From Pleomorphomonas sp. PLEO (lineage in GTDB: Bacteria > Pseudomonadota > Alphaproteobacteria > Rhizobiales > Pleomorphomonadaceae): a DNA stretch of 64,000 nt. The position numbers were made by a program, and so were the translations under genes. Shown in pieces: positions 44,568-54,092 of this stretch (the stretch's first letter is position 1; each line of letters starts with the position of its first letter). The notes below the pieces were generated by a model. That model was not told the DNA's origin, searched no databases, and saw only the letters and a program-made list of their open reading frames with translations. The stretch covers positions 5,268,001 to 5,332,000 of the forward strand of contig NZ_CP166625.1 in the NCBI RefSeq assembly GCF_041320595.1, read 5' to 3'.

Positions 44568-46337
44568 TCAGAAGCGCTTCAGCTCAACGCGGTGCTTCTT
44601 CAGCGCATAGCCGATCTGGCGCGGCGTCAGACCGAGGATGCGGGCGGCCTTGGCCTGCACCCAGCCGGACTTTTCCATGGCGTCGATCAAACGTTCCTTC
44701 TCGCCCGCGCGGTGGCCGAGGGCGGGACAGTCGGCACCGGCATGCTCACAGACGTGGCCTTCGGCCGGAGACTCGTCATGTATGGGTTCGGCCTGCGGTG
44801 GTCTGGTCTGAGGAAGCTGAGGCCGCAGACCGGGTACCAGTATTTCGCCCCGCTTCAGCGCTGTCAGTTGCTCGTCGGCGGTCACATGGTGAGCGCCAGT
44901 CCACAGCGTCGCCGACAAGCATTCACCGTGAGCGCAGGCGAAATCCTCGCGACGGATGGTATCGCTGCGGCTCAGCGTCGCAGTGCGGCGGACGCAGTTC
45001 TCCAGTTCGCGGACGTTGCCGGGGAAATAGCACTTGCCGAGAAGATCGAGCGCCTTGTCGGTGATGGTCAGCCGGCGGCTATTTTCCCGGTTGAAGCGGT
45101 CGAGGAAGGCGCGGGCAAGCAGCTGAATGTCGCCGGGCCGCTCACGCAGCGGCGGCAGGAACACCGGTACGACGTTGATACGATAATAGAGGTCGGCGCG
45201 GAAATCGCCCCGCGTCACGGCCGCTTCGAGGTCGCGGTTGGTGGCGCAGATCAGGCGAACATCGACCTTCAGCGTCCGTGTACCTCCAACCCGCTCGAAC
45301 TCGCCCTCCTGGAGAACGCGCAGCAGCTTGGACTGGAAGGCGGGCGAGATCTCGCCGATTTCATCGAGCAGCAGCGTGCCGCCGTTGGCAAGTTCGAACC
45401 GGCCGGGCTTCAGCGCGATGGCGCCGGTGAACGCGCCTTTCTCGTGACCGAACAGCTCCGATTCCAGCACGCTCTCGGAAACGGCGGCGCAGTTGAGCTT
45501 GATGAATGGCTTGGTCTTGCGACTGGACAGTTCATGAACGGCGCGGGCGAACAACTCCTTGCCGGTACCGCTCTCACCGCGCAGCAGCACAGTGGAATTG
45601 GACGGCGCAACAATGGATATGGTCTCCATGACGCGACGCACCGACGGGCTGTCACCGACAATGCCACCAATGGCAACCCGGGCGCGGGATGGCTTGGGCT
45701 TTTCGTCGAGTGCCTTTTCGAGCCGGGACCGCTCGTCGATCAGACGTTTACGGTCGGCGGCAACGACGCGATGCAAACGCACCGCCTGCCCCACGAGATT
45801 GGCGACCATGGCGAGAAAGCGCAGGTCCTCGTCGATGCGGATATCGGCCGAGCCGTCCCAGACGCGATCGATGCTGAGCGTGCCAATGACCTTGAGGTCG
45901 TCCTTGATCGGCACACCGACGAAGGAGACGCGGCTGGGATCGTGGGCGGCCTGCGTGCCGGCAAACAGCGGATCTATGGCCGTGTCCTGCACGACCAGGG
46001 AAGTCTGGGTCGCTACGATCCGGTCGATCACCGCCTGCGGCAAGCTGTCGATCGGCCGCCCCTTCACTTCGCCGGCCCAGCCGGCGGTGGCGACGATTTC
46101 CGGCTCGCCGGCTTCGTCGATCACCACGATCATGCCGCGCCGCATGGCGAGGAAGGAGGTGAGGATATTGACGACACTCGCCAACATGCTCTCAAGGCGG
46201 ACGGGCGCGTTGAGAATCTTGGAGATCTCGTAAAGGCCGAACAGCGCCATCTCGGCGCTCTGCCGGCTTTCACGGCGTGTAACGGGCACCGTCGCTGCCG
46301 GTGCAAGGCGCGACGCTTGGCGGACTGCCACGATCAT
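44568..46337 (-). CDS. nifA: Nitrogen-fixation transcriptional activator NifA
   Basis: A 589-aa sigma-54-dependent activator. N-terminal GAF domain (about 30-185); AAA+ domain with Walker A GESGTGKE near residue 250 and the sigma-54 contact loop GAFTGA near 302; then the oxygen-sensing C-x11-C-x19-C-x4-C motif (C436, C448, C468, C473) across the AAA+ end and linker; and a C-terminal Fis-type HTH (AARILGLTPRQIGYALKKHR). The ATG at 46337 has GAGGAG 8 bases upstream. This NifA should be directly inactivated by oxygen or low iron, as in Bradyrhizobium. It activates the TGT-N10-ACA sites in this window. Confidence 0.97.
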   Translation of the reverse strand: MIVAVRQASRLAPAATVPVTRRESRQSAEMALFGLYEISKILNAPVRLESMLASVVNILTSFLAMRRGMIVVIDEAGEPEIVATAGWAGEVKGRPIDSLPQAVIDRIVATQTSLVVQDTAIDPLFAGTQAAHDPSRVSFVGVPIKDDLKVIGTLSIDRVWDGSADIRIDEDLRFLAMVANLVGQAVRLHRVVAADRKRLIDERSRLEKALDEKPKPSRARVAIGGIVGDSPSVRRVMETISIVAPSNSTVLLRGESGTGKELFARAVHELSSRKTKPFIKLNCAAVSESVLESELFGHEKGAFTGAIALKPGRFELANGGTLLLDEIGEISPAFQSKLLRVLQEGEFERVGGTRTLKVDVRLICATNRDLEAAVTRGDFRADLYYRINVVPVFLPPLRERPGDIQLLARAFLDRFNRENSRRLTITDKALDLLGKCYFPGNVRELENCVRRTATLSRSDTIRREDFACAHGECLSATLWTGAHHVTADEQLTALKRGEILVPGLRPQLPQTRPPQAEPIHDESPAEGHVCEHAGADCPALGHRAGEKERLIDAMEKSGWVQAKAARILGLTPRQIGYALKKHRVELKRF

Positions 46338-46688
46338 GCCATGGCTCCTCAGGTCGGGCCGGCTGGGAGGGGACCGGCTTCCCACCTCTAAAGGTTCGAG
46401 GCAAAACCTGGTTTTGTCACGCACGAATTGCAGTCATTCCTGACACCACCCTGCATAATACGAAAGCATATAAGTCTATATACTTAAAATAGTTCGGAAG
46501 AATGGGCGGAGAGACTGAAGGCCGCCTGCCTGCAAGTCGTTGCGCCATCAACTGTCGACGCGATGGCCACCATCGAGTGTGCAGTGCGACGCATATGAGC
46601 ACGGGGGACGGCATCCCGACGCTGCCGAATGCCACTGATGCGGCGATCGGAAACTCGCCTGGGTTGGCTTTCTGGAAATGGAGAGTTC
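46338..46688. promoter_or_regulatory. Region between nifA and tonB
   Basis: 351 bases with no supported gene. It must hold the nifA promoter. The stretch around 46450-46495 is AT-rich and contains TAAGT-CTATAT-ACTTA (46471-46486), an inverted repeat that could be an operator. I see no TTGAT-N4-ATCAA FixK-type box and no NifA site. Confidence 0.5.
46471..46486. repeat. Small inverted repeat upstream of nifA
   Basis: TAAGT-N6-ACTTA, perfect 5-bp arms in an AT-rich stretch 134 bases before the nifA ATG. Regulatory role is a guess. Confidence 0.3.
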
Positions 46689-47528
46689 TTACTCAGTTTT
46701 GAACTCAATGGGGACCGTGACCTTAAAAGGTGCGTCAAGGGCCTGTGGAACCGGCGGAAAGCTGCCGACGCGACGGATCAGACGCTCGGCGGCGGCTGCG
46801 ACGGTCGTGCCGCCACCGACGGAGAGACCGATGATCGAACCGTCGCGGCCAATCGACAGTGACACTGTTGCCCGGCCGGTCGCGCCATCGGCGTCGCTTG
46901 CCCGGCGCTTGCCGACAATCGCTCGCCGGATGGAACTGCGATAGGCGGCAAGCACGTCGGCTACCTCGCGGCCCGCTCCAGCGCCGGCTGCCTGCGCGTC
47001 GGCCGGTGGGGGCTGTACTTCGGGTGGCTTTTTTGGAGCAGGCTTCTTGCGCTCGGGCTTTTTGGGTTCAGGTTTTGGCTTCACCTCGGCGGTCTCGACC
47101 ATCTCCGGCGGCGGGATGGGTGGCAGCGGAATGGCCACCTCCGAAGGCGGCAGCGTCTCCGGCTCGGATGGTGCCTCTGCGAGATCCTCCACCGTGTCGA
47201 CGGTTTCGATCTCCTCCGGTGCGGGCAACACCTCGGCGAGCTCCGGCTCGGGCGGCCGCGTGATCACTTCCTCGGGCAGCGTTTCCGCCACTTCCTCAAC
47301 GGCCATCTGCTCGACGCTCTCAAGCGGCGGCAGTTCTGGCTCCGGAGGCAGGTCGATCATCACAACCGCCTCCGGCGCGGCCACCGCTGCCTCTGGGCCA
47401 CTGGTCGGAACGAGCCACCACAGCGCTCCCCCATGCAGGGCCAGACCAAAGGCGCCGGCCAACGACCAACGCATCAGCCCGGACCGCCGCGAGAGAAGCT
47501 CGGTCATCGGTCGGGAGTAAGTACCCAT
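46689..47528 (-). CDS. tonB: Energy transducer TonB
   Basis: A 279-aa TonB. Membrane anchor at about residues 19-40 with the conserved His (GAFGLALHGGALWWLV), a long Pro/Glu then Lys/Pro-rich periplasmic spacer (about 60-175), and a C-terminal TonB domain (YRSSIRRAIVGKRR, ATVSLSIGRDGSIIGLSV, VPIEFKTE). It couples inner-membrane proton motive force to outer-membrane receptors. ATGs at 47528 and 47507 are both possible. Confidence 0.94.
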   Translation of the reverse strand: MGTYSRPMTELLSRRSGLMRWSLAGAFGLALHGGALWWLVPTSGPEAAVAAPEAVVMIDLPPEPELPPLESVEQMAVEEVAETLPEEVITRPPEPELAEVLPAPEEIETVDTVEDLAEAPSEPETLPPSEVAIPLPPIPPPEMVETAEVKPKPEPKKPERKKPAPKKPPEVQPPPADAQAAGAGAGREVADVLAAYRSSIRRAIVGKRRASDADGATGRATVSLSIGRDGSIIGLSVGGGTTVAAAAERLIRRVGSFPPVPQALDAPFKVTVPIEFKTE

Positions 47529-47551
47529 TGGATCGGTTCGGTCTCTGATCG

Positions 47552-47983
47552 TCAGCCGCCCGCCGGGGCGGCAGCCTGCTCGATGCCGACCAGCGCCACC
47601 TTGAGGTAGCCGGCTGCCCGCAGAAGGTTCATCGCCTCGGCAAGGTCGCCATAGGGCACCGTCTTGTCGGCTCTCAGAAAGATGCGCTCATCCTTGTCGC
47701 CGCCGGTTGCCGCGTCGAGGCTGCCTGCCAGGGCATCGCGCTCCACCTTGTCCTCGCCGACGCTGATCGAGAGGTCTTCCCGCACCGTAACGAACAGAGG
47801 TTTTTCCGGACGCGGGGCACCCGCGGCCGTCGAGCCAGGCAGGTCGACGGGGACATCGACCGTGGCCAGCGGCGCCGCCACCATGAAAATGATCAACAGC
47901 ACCAGCATCACGTCGATAAACGGGGTCACGTTGATTTCGTGGTTCTCGGCAAGATCGGAACCGTCGTCGAGTCGGGCAGCCAT
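47552..47983 (-). CDS. exbD: Biopolymer transporter ExbD
   Basis: A 143-aa ExbD: a single TM helix containing the proton-conducting Asp (INVTPFIDVMLVLLIIFMVA) and a periplasmic domain (ERIFLRADKTVPYGDLAEAMN). It forms the motor with ExbB and energises TonB. Confidence 0.96.
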   Translation of the reverse strand: MAARLDDGSDLAENHEINVTPFIDVMLVLLIIFMVAAPLATVDVPVDLPGSTAAGAPRPEKPLFVTVREDLSISVGEDKVERDALAGSLDAATGGDKDERIFLRADKTVPYGDLAEAMNLLRAAGYLKVALVGIEQAAAPAGG

Positions 47984-48038
47984 GGCAGGCCTCCTTCGAG
48001 CGCCGAGCCGGGAGCTGGCCCGGCTCGATAGCGCTTTC

Positions 48039-48770
48039 TCAATTGAGGGAGCCGGCGTCGAGCCGGCCGGTTTCGAGATCGCGCGAGAGCGTGCGGATGA
48101 GTCCTTCGGAAAGGTCCGTCATATCGGCGCGGAAGGCTGCGGTCCGGCGGGCAAGGTGGTTGTAGACCACCACCGCCGGAATGGCGGCGACAAGACCGGT
48201 CGCGGTGGCCAGAAGCGCCTCGGCGATACCCGGCGCGACCACCGCGAGATTGGTCGTCTGGCTCTCGGAGATGCCGACGAAGGCGTTCATGATACCCCAG
48301 ACGGTGCCGAACAGACCGACGAACGGAGCTGTTGAACCGATGGTGGCCAGCAGGCCGGTGCCGACCATGGCTCGCCGGCTTGCCGCCGCCTCAAGGCGGG
48401 AGAGGCGCGAGCGCACCCGCTCGATGAGACCACCGGCAACCACGCCGGTGCCGGCCGCGTCGCGACCGGTCTGAGCGATTTCATCGGCGATCTCTGCCAG
48501 CATGACGGCGAGCGGCCGTGGCAGACGAGTGCGACGAGCAAGACCGGCGATGCCGGCCTCGGCAGCGACGGCAGCAACGCCACGCCGGACTGCGCGGCCA
48601 AGGGCGAAGAGCTCCAACACCTTACCGACCAGGATCACCCAAGTGACCAGCGAGGCGGCAATGAGACCGACCATCACCGCTTTCACGACGAGATCGGCGG
48701 CCATGAACATGCCGAAGGGCGTCAGGTCGTGTGGCAGGGTAACGGCGGCAACGATGGAATCGGGGTTCAT
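48039..48770 (-). CDS. exbB: TonB-system energiser ExbB
   Basis: A 243-aa MotA/TolQ/ExbB protein with three TM helices (first near residues 26-50, then FVGLFGTVWGIMNAFVGIS and AIPAVVVYNHLA). Start taken at ATG 48770 (MNPDSIVAAV), 7 bases after the small exported protein's stop; an upstream open frame overlaps that gene. Confidence 0.95.
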   Translation of the reverse strand: MNPDSIVAAVTLPHDLTPFGMFMAADLVVKAVMVGLIAASLVTWVILVGKVLELFALGRAVRRGVAAVAAEAGIAGLARRTRLPRPLAVMLAEIADEIAQTGRDAAGTGVVAGGLIERVRSRLSRLEAAASRRAMVGTGLLATIGSTAPFVGLFGTVWGIMNAFVGISESQTTNLAVVAPGIAEALLATATGLVAAIPAVVVYNHLARRTAAFRADMTDLSEGLIRTLSRDLETGRLDAGSLN

Positions 48771-48777
48771 CGCGGCC

Positions 48778-49263
48778 TCACTTGTCGAATGTGGCCGAGG
48801 CGCGCGACCGCGGCTCCACCACATCGAGGCAGGCGTCGGAGGCAAGCCCCCCCGCCTCGCAGGACAGGACGTCATTGATCAGCAAGCGACCGACGCTCTC
48901 GCAGGCAAGACCTTTGAGGTCGAAGGTTTTGACCACCGTCCGCCCAGCCTTGAGGGGACCGGCGTCCACACCCACTCGCCTTGCCACGATCCCCTCTCCG
49001 TCAAAGACGACAAGATCGAGCTTCAGCGCCGAAAATGATGACGCCGTCCCGTTCTTTTCGACCAAGGTCACACGGCAGCCACCATCGACCGCATCGAGGC
49101 GGTTCAGCTCAAGTGAAAAGGCGCCAGCAGGAGACGGAGCCGACTGGGCAAGTGATGGCGAGGCCGACAGCACAACAGCGGCGGCGACCATACGAAAGAG
49201 CGGGTTGAGACGTTGCTGGGTCACGCGCGTCAGTCCGGAAAGGAGATGGGGAGGCGGAGTCAT
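48778..49263 (-). CDS. Small exported cysteine-containing protein with exbB-exbD-tonB
   Basis: Up to 161 aa. A signal-peptide-like hydrophobic stretch (MVAAAVVLSASPSLAQ) ends with an apparent cleavage site after SLAQ or SLA. The mature part is about 120 aa with four cysteines (GGCRV, GLACES, LSCEAG, SDACLD), which could form two disulfides in the periplasm. I do not recognise a named family; similar proteins accompany exb/ton genes in Rhizobiales. Possible starts are ATG 49263, GTG 49224 and ATG 49191. It leads the exbB-exbD-tonB operon. Confidence 0.75.
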   Translation of the reverse strand: MTPPPHLLSGLTRVTQQRLNPLFRMVAAAVVLSASPSLAQSAPSPAGAFSLELNRLDAVDGGCRVTLVEKNGTASSFSALKLDLVVFDGEGIVARRVGVDAGPLKAGRTVVKTFDLKGLACESVGRLLINDVLSCEAGGLASDACLDVVEPRSRASATFDK

Positions 49264-49626
49264 GGGAGCGGGGATTGCGAAGCTGAAGCAGCAGGGGGCA
49301 ACGTGGCCGCGCGGATGCGGTTCATCAGCTCGTAGTCAAACAGAGCGAAGCCGTGGGTGATCGCCTCGCCAGTTCGCCGACGGCACTCGCGAAAAAAATC
49401 CCGCTTTTCAGACATTTACCTCTGACCCACGCCTGCATTTGCGACTGAAAATCAATCGCATAAGGGTTTTCCCTTAAACTTGACTCGTTCGATCATGTAT
49501 ATAAACAGGGAGACTTGAAGCTGTCGACGGTCAGGGTTTCAGCGAAAACGGCGGTTTCTTTTTCGCAAACAGCTGAGGTCGCTCCAAACATGATGAGACG
49601 GCTTCCGAGTGGCATTGGGTGCATTC
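49264..49626. promoter_or_regulatory. Divergent control region, TonB operon / AraC regulator
   Basis: 363 bases with no supported gene. It becomes AT-rich around 49440-49510. A TTGACT followed 14 bases later by TATAAA (near 49480-49507) is a possible but off-spacing plus-strand promoter for the AraC gene. Confidence 0.5.
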
Positions 49627-50514
49627 ATGGAACTGTCGGCGGCGGCATCGGAACACGACGGCATATCGCTCGCCTACCGGCTCACGCCGGGGGGCGCGGA
49701 CCCAGAGGCGGTAGCCGAGATCCAGCCGGGTTTTCGCCTGTTCGTCTGTCTCTGTGGCTGGCAGCGTTTCGAGGTCGATGACCAGCGGCTCGACGTCTCC
49801 GCCGATGAAGGACCGGTGGCGCTGGCACTATCGCTCACCCGTCCAGCACAGCTGAGGCGGATTGCCCAATCGGAAGATCGGATGGGTCACCTGGTGATCA
49901 CCGCCCCGCGCGACTGGGCTTCAGCTCTGGATCTCAAGGAAACCGGCCATGGCGATGCTCTCGCCACTTTTCTCGCCACGCACGGCAGCTGCCACACCTG
50001 GCGTCTCGATGATCACAGTATCCGTCTCGCCCAGCTCGCCGCCGATCCGCCGGCCTGGATGCCACGCGAGGCACTCTCTCTCTACCGGCGCGCCCGTGCC
50101 TTCGACCTGATCTGCCTGACGCTCAGCACCCTGGCGCTCCGACGGGAGGAGAACACCCTTCCTCGCCCGGCCCAATCACTGCTCGGCGAGCGCATCCGTA
50201 TCTATCTGCTCGATCATCTCAATGAGCCGCTGACCATCGACGCGGTCGCCCAAGCGATGGGTGCCTCTGTCAGCGTCGTGCAGCGTTGCTTCAAGGAGCT
50301 CTATGGCATGACGGTGTTCGACTTCGTGCGTCGCCGCCGCCTTGATGCGGCTCGCGATGCCCTCGACAACCGGGGCGTCAGCATCGCCTGCGCCGCCTTC
50401 ATGGCCGGATATTCAGCGCCGTCGAGCTTCGCCACCGCCTTCAGGAAAGCCTACGGCGTACCGCCAAAACTCAGGCGGCGGCAAGCCATGCCGTTCCTTG
50501 AGGCGGCCGAGTGA
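49627..50514 (+). CDS. AraC-family transcriptional regulator
   Basis: A 295-aa regulator with a C-terminal double HTH (LTIDAVAQAMGASVSVVQRCF and VSIACAAFMAGYSAPSSFATAF, ending FRKAYGVPPKLRRR). The N-terminal part resembles the effector region of siderophore-type AraC activators (PchR-like). Divergent from the TonB operon, so a likely controller of iron-complex uptake. ATG 49627 chosen; an in-frame GTG lies six codons earlier. Confidence 0.9.
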   Translation: MELSAAASEHDGISLAYRLTPGGADPEAVAEIQPGFRLFVCLCGWQRFEVDDQRLDVSADEGPVALALSLTRPAQLRRIAQSEDRMGHLVITAPRDWASALDLKETGHGDALATFLATHGSCHTWRLDDHSIRLAQLAADPPAWMPREALSLYRRARAFDLICLTLSTLALRREENTLPRPAQSLLGERIRIYLLDHLNEPLTIDAVAQAMGASVSVVQRCFKELYGMTVFDFVRRRRLDAARDALDNRGVSIACAAFMAGYSAPSSFATAFRKAYGVPPKLRRRQAMPFLEAAE

Positions 50515-50621
50515 GCGGCCATAACGGAGAACTGCAGGCAAGAGGAACGCGGCGTCTAAAACGAGGTCGTGAAAATCGGTGGTGGGTGCACCGTTAGCTT
50601 GGCACCTTACGAGGTCGGCCC

Positions 50622-51377
50622 TCAGACCGTTTCGCCGGCCCAGCGTTCGTAAACGGCGCCGACATTGCCGGAGAAATAGTCTGGATTAAGGTCACGGATC
50701 GGCGCCAGGCTGACCCTGAGACCATCAAGGTGACGGTCCATCGCGGCGGCGGCGGCGGCAACGTCGTGGCCGGCGATGGCATCGATGATTGCCTCATGCT
50801 CGGCAAGCGCTCGCTCCATGCGGTGCGGCTGGGGAAGGGTCAGACGGCGATAGCGATCGAGTTGCACCTTGATCTGGACAACCATCGTCCAAAGGCCCGG
50901 CAGTCTGCCGGCTTCGGCGATGGCGCGGTGCATCAGTTCGTCGGCCGCGTGGAAGCCGTCGATGTCACCCGTGGCCAGCGTCTCGCGCTGGCGTTCAATG
51001 ATCGCTTTCAGACTGGCCACATCGGACCCTCTGGCGCCCTCGGCGGCCGCCCGCACAGTCACCGCCTCGAGCGCGGCGCGGGCAACGATGATCTCAGGCA
51101 GGATTTCGGCCGGGATGCGGGCCACCATGGTGCCCGACTTGGGAACGATCTCTATCAGCTTCTCATCGGCGAGGCGAAGCAGCGCCTCGCGCACCGGCGT
51201 CCGGCTGACGCGCGCCTCAAGCGCGATCTCCTTTTCGAAGATGGCATCACCCGGCCGGCGCCGCATGGAAACGATGTCGTCGCGCAACCGGCGATGAACG
51301 AGCTGGGCAGCGGTTTCTCCGACCGGCAGATTGCTGGCCGGCGATCGCCCGGTGTCACTCATCGACCATGTCGTCAT
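50622..51377 (-). CDS. GntR-family (FCD-type) regulator
   Basis: A 251-aa regulator: winged HTH (LVHRRLRDDIVSMRRRPGDA, VSRTPVREALLRLADEKLIE) and an all-helical FCD effector domain with metal-type residues (MHRAIAEAGR, HEAIIDAIAGHD). ATG 51377 follows GGAG by 8 bases; a GTG one codon earlier is possible. Divergent from kdgK and so probably the repressor of the ketodeoxyuronate genes, responding to a pathway intermediate. Confidence 0.92.
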   Translation of the reverse strand: MTTWSMSDTGRSPASNLPVGETAAQLVHRRLRDDIVSMRRRPGDAIFEKEIALEARVSRTPVREALLRLADEKLIEIVPKSGTMVARIPAEILPEIIVARAALEAVTVRAAAEGARGSDVASLKAIIERQRETLATGDIDGFHAADELMHRAIAEAGRLPGLWTMVVQIKVQLDRYRRLTLPQPHRMERALAEHEAIIDAIAGHDVAAAAAAMDRHLDGLRVSLAPIRDLNPDYFSGNVGAVYERWAGETV

Positions 51378-51507
51378 CACGTCCGCTCCATGGACAGCTT
51401 TGAAAATGAGGCGCCCTGCCCACGCCCAGGCGGTTCGGCAAAGGCAAAAATTCAGATCACCCCGACGGGGCTGCCGACGACCGATCGTGAGCAGCGCGGC
51501 CGGAGCT

Positions 51508-51526
51508 TTGTATATCAGATATATAA
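51508..51526. promoter_or_regulatory. Candidate GntR operator, gntR side
   Basis: TTGTATATC-A-GATATATAA: 9-bp arms with one mismatch, 131 bases upstream of gntR. Confidence 0.45.
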
Positions 51527-51757
51527 AAAAGATCAGAGCGGGTTAGTACCAAGCCACCGCATCCGCGCGTGATCCGGACCGATACGTACGCCAGCCCAAA
51601 CCGCGCCGATGTGCCACCTCCAGCAAAACTGAGCGGCCGGAAAGTGCAACGTGACGCTCACGTGACCACGCAAACATTCTGACGCAGTTTTTCCAATTTG
51701 TCCAAAATGTGTCGAGCCACTTCAATGCGACTATTCAAATTCATATACCTCATATAT

Positions 51758-51769
51758 CTTGTATATAAG
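51758..51769. promoter_or_regulatory. Candidate GntR operator, kdgK side
   Basis: CTTGTATATAAG, 10 of 12 positions palindromic, sharing TTGTATAT with the site at 51508; about 260 bases before kdgK. Confidence 0.35.
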
Positions 51770-52030
51770 AATGTATATATTCATCTCGCCGCCTGCATGT
51801 CTCCACTATTATTTCCATCTATCGCATCTATACGCAAACTAAATCGAGTATATATTGAAATATAGACTTTCGTATTTCCGAAATTTTCTGATTTTTAGCG
51901 TGGATTAATGCGTATTGACTTATAGACACAAGACTCAGATGTTTCGGGCCAGCAAAACGCAACCCGCCGAGGAGCGGGAAGACGACATCCGGCCCGAAAC
52001 GGACTGGAAGAGCGACGATCGGAGGATGAC

Positions 52031-52990
52031 GTGACCCAGGACATCCGTGTAGCAGCCATCGGCGAGTGCATGGTCGAACTGCAGGAGCGGCCCGATGGGG
52101 GCATCACGCAATCCTTCGGCGGTGACACCTTCAACACCGCGGCCTACATGGCGCGGCTCGGCGAAGGGCTTGGAGCTTTCGTCGACTATGTAAGCGCCAT
52201 CGGCGACGATCCATTCAGCGACGCCATGGCTGCTTTCTGGCGTGCCCAGGGCGTCAGCGATCGCTTGGTGCTGCGCCGTCCGGGCCGTCGTCCTGGCCTT
52301 TACTTCATCAAGACCGACGCAGCAGGCGAACGCCGTTTCTACTACTGGCGCGGTGAGGCCGCCGTTCGCGAAGCGTTTGAAACCGACGGCTCCGACGCCA
52401 TCCTCACGGCGCTTGCCGGCTACAGCAATGTCTATCTCTCAGGCATCAGCCTGGCAGTTCTGAAGCCACAAAGTCGCGCCCGGCTCATCGCCCGCCTTGC
52501 CGAGCTTGCCAACGAAGGTGTCGCCGTCGATTTCGACTGCAACTACCGACCGCTCCTGTGGGAGAACATCGAAACGACGCGCGCTGTCTATGAACAGGTC
52601 ATCGCCTTTGCGAGCCGCGTTCTGGTGACGGTCGAGGAGCTTTCGGTGCTCGGCATCGAGCCAACTCCCGAGGCCGGCGCCGCCCATTTCAAGGCGCTGC
52701 CGCGCCTTGAGACGGTGATCAAAGATGGTGCCCAGCCGTGCACGCTGATCCATGACGGCAAGGTGGAAACCGTGCCGGCCATCGTCGTCGACAAGGTCGT
52801 CGACACCACGGCCGCCGGCGACAGTTTCTCGGCCGCCTACCTTCTTGGTCGCAGCCTTGGCCTTGCCCCGACGGAAGCCGCCCGTCGCGCCCACGTCGTT
52901 GCTGGCGCGGTCGTGCAGCATCGGGGCGCCATCATTCCGAAAGATGCCACCCCAGACGTCTTCGCCGCTGAGATCGCCCGGCACCGCTGA
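52031..52990 (+). CDS. kdgK: 2-keto-3-deoxygluconate kinase KdgK
   Basis: A 319-aa PfkB-family sugar kinase making KDPG from KDG. Seen: [20 protein letters not shown] at the N-terminus, and the ATP/catalytic signature [14 protein letters not shown]. The assignment to KDG rests on its kdgT-kduI-kduD neighbours as well as sequence. GTG start with GGAGG 5 bases upstream. First gene of the operon. Confidence 0.92.
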   Translation: MTQDIRVAAIGECMVELQERPDGGITQSFGGDTFNTAAYMARLGEGLGAFVDYVSAIGDDPFSDAMAAFWRAQGVSDRLVLRRPGRRPGLYFIKTDAAGERRFYYWRGEAAVREAFETDGSDAILTALAGYSNVYLSGISLAVLKPQSRARLIARLAELANEGVAVDFDCNYRPLLWENIETTRAVYEQVIAFASRVLVTVEELSVLGIEPTPEAGAAHFKALPRLETVIKDGAQPCTLIHDGKVETVPAIVVDKVVDTTAAGDSFSAAYLLGRSLGLAPTEAARRAHVVAGAVVQHRGAIIPKDATPDVFAAEIARHR

Positions 52991-53043
52991 TCCGCCGGCC
53001 CACACAAAAAACCAAATACTCTACGCTGGAGAGGACTGGACCC

Positions 53044-54042
53044 ATGAACATCAAGAAGACGATCGACAAAATCCCCGGCGGCCTGATGCTGGTGCCGCTG
53101 ATCCTCGGCGCGCTCTGCAAGACTTTCTATCCTGAAGCCGGCAAGTACTTCGGCTCCTTCACCAACGGCCTGGTTTCCGGCACCGTGCCGATCCTCGCCG
53201 TCTGGTTCTTCTGCATGGGTGCCACCATCGACCTTCGGGCCACCGGCACCGTGTTGCGCAAGTCGGGCAACCTCGTCGTCGTCAAGACGCTGATCGCCTG
53301 GGCCGCGACCTATGCCGCCGCCCAGTTCTTGCCGCTCGAGGGTGTGCAATCGGGTTTGTTCGCAGGTTTCTCGGCACTGGCCATCTGCGCCGCCATGGAC
53401 ATGACCAACGGTGGCCTCTACGCGGCGGTTATGCAGCAGTACGGCTCCAAGGAAGAAGCCGGTGCCTTCGTGCTGATGTCCATCGAATCAGGCCCGCTTG
53501 TGTCGATGTTCATCCTCGGCGCGGCCGGCGTCGCCACCTTCGAACCGCATCTGTTCGTCGGCGCGGTACTGCCCTTCCTGGTCGGCTTCCTGCTCGGCAA
53601 CCTCGACAAGGACCTGAAGGAATTCTTCGGCAAGTGCGTGCACACGCTGATCCCGTTCATCGGCTTCGCCCTTGGCAACGGCATCGACCTGCACGTCATC
53701 GCCCAGACCGGCCTCGGCGGCCTGCTGCTCGGCGTCATCGTCATGATCATCACCGGTATTCCGCTGATGCTGGCCGACAAGTTGATCGGTGGCGGCAATG
53801 GCACCGCCGGCCTGGCGGCCTCCTCAACCGCCGGCGCCGCTGTCGCCAATCCGATGATCATCGCCGAGATGGTGCCCGCCTTCAAACCGGCCGCCGCGGC
53901 CGCCACTTCTCTGGTCGCCGCCGCCTGTCTCACCACAGCCATCCTTGTGCCGATTTTGACCGGCATGTGGGCCAAGCGTATCAAGGGCGCAACGCCCGCG
54001 GCACCCGCGGCTCCCGCGGAAGGGCTGCAGGTAGCGGAGTAA
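53044..54042 (+). CDS. kdgT: 2-keto-3-deoxygluconate permease KdgT
   Basis: A 332-aa inner-membrane carrier with about ten hydrophobic helices; [19 protein letters not shown] and [19 protein letters not shown] are typical of KdgT. It imports KDG by proton symport. Preceded by GGAGAGG. An Ala/Pro-rich tail ends the protein. Followed by a hairpin. Confidence 0.95.
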   Translation: MNIKKTIDKIPGGLMLVPLILGALCKTFYPEAGKYFGSFTNGLVSGTVPILAVWFFCMGATIDLRATGTVLRKSGNLVVVKTLIAWAATYAAAQFLPLEGVQSGLFAGFSALAICAAMDMTNGGLYAAVMQQYGSKEEAGAFVLMSIESGPLVSMFILGAAGVATFEPHLFVGAVLPFLVGFLLGNLDKDLKEFFGKCVHTLIPFIGFALGNGIDLHVIAQTGLGGLLLGVIVMIITGIPLMLADKLIGGGNGTAGLAASSTAGAAVANPMIIAEMVPAFKPAAAAATSLVAAACLTTAILVPILTGMWAKRIKGATPAAPAAPAEGLQVAE

Positions 54043-54049
54043 TCGCGGA

Positions 54050-54069
54050 GGGGCCGGCACGCCGGCCCC
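54050..54069 (+). terminator. Hairpin after kdgT
   Basis: GGGGCCGGC-AC-GCCGGCCCC, 9-bp perfect arms, no U-run; probably processing or attenuation inside the operon. Confidence 0.55.
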
Positions 54070-54092
54070 AACCCCATTTCAGGAGGAAGCCG

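Larger units (their letters stand above)
51378..52030. promoter_or_regulatory. AT-rich divergent region, gntR / kdgK
   Basis: 653 bases with no supported gene, markedly AT-rich between 51690 and 51950. It contains two related near-palindromes (51508-51526 and 51758-51769) that both include TTGTATAT, plus several TATATA runs. Promoters are probably here but I cannot pick them reliably. Confidence 0.6.

Noticed and set aside
44502-46391. 629-codon open frame opposite nifA
   Set aside because: Shadow frame of nifA; no recognisable protein features.
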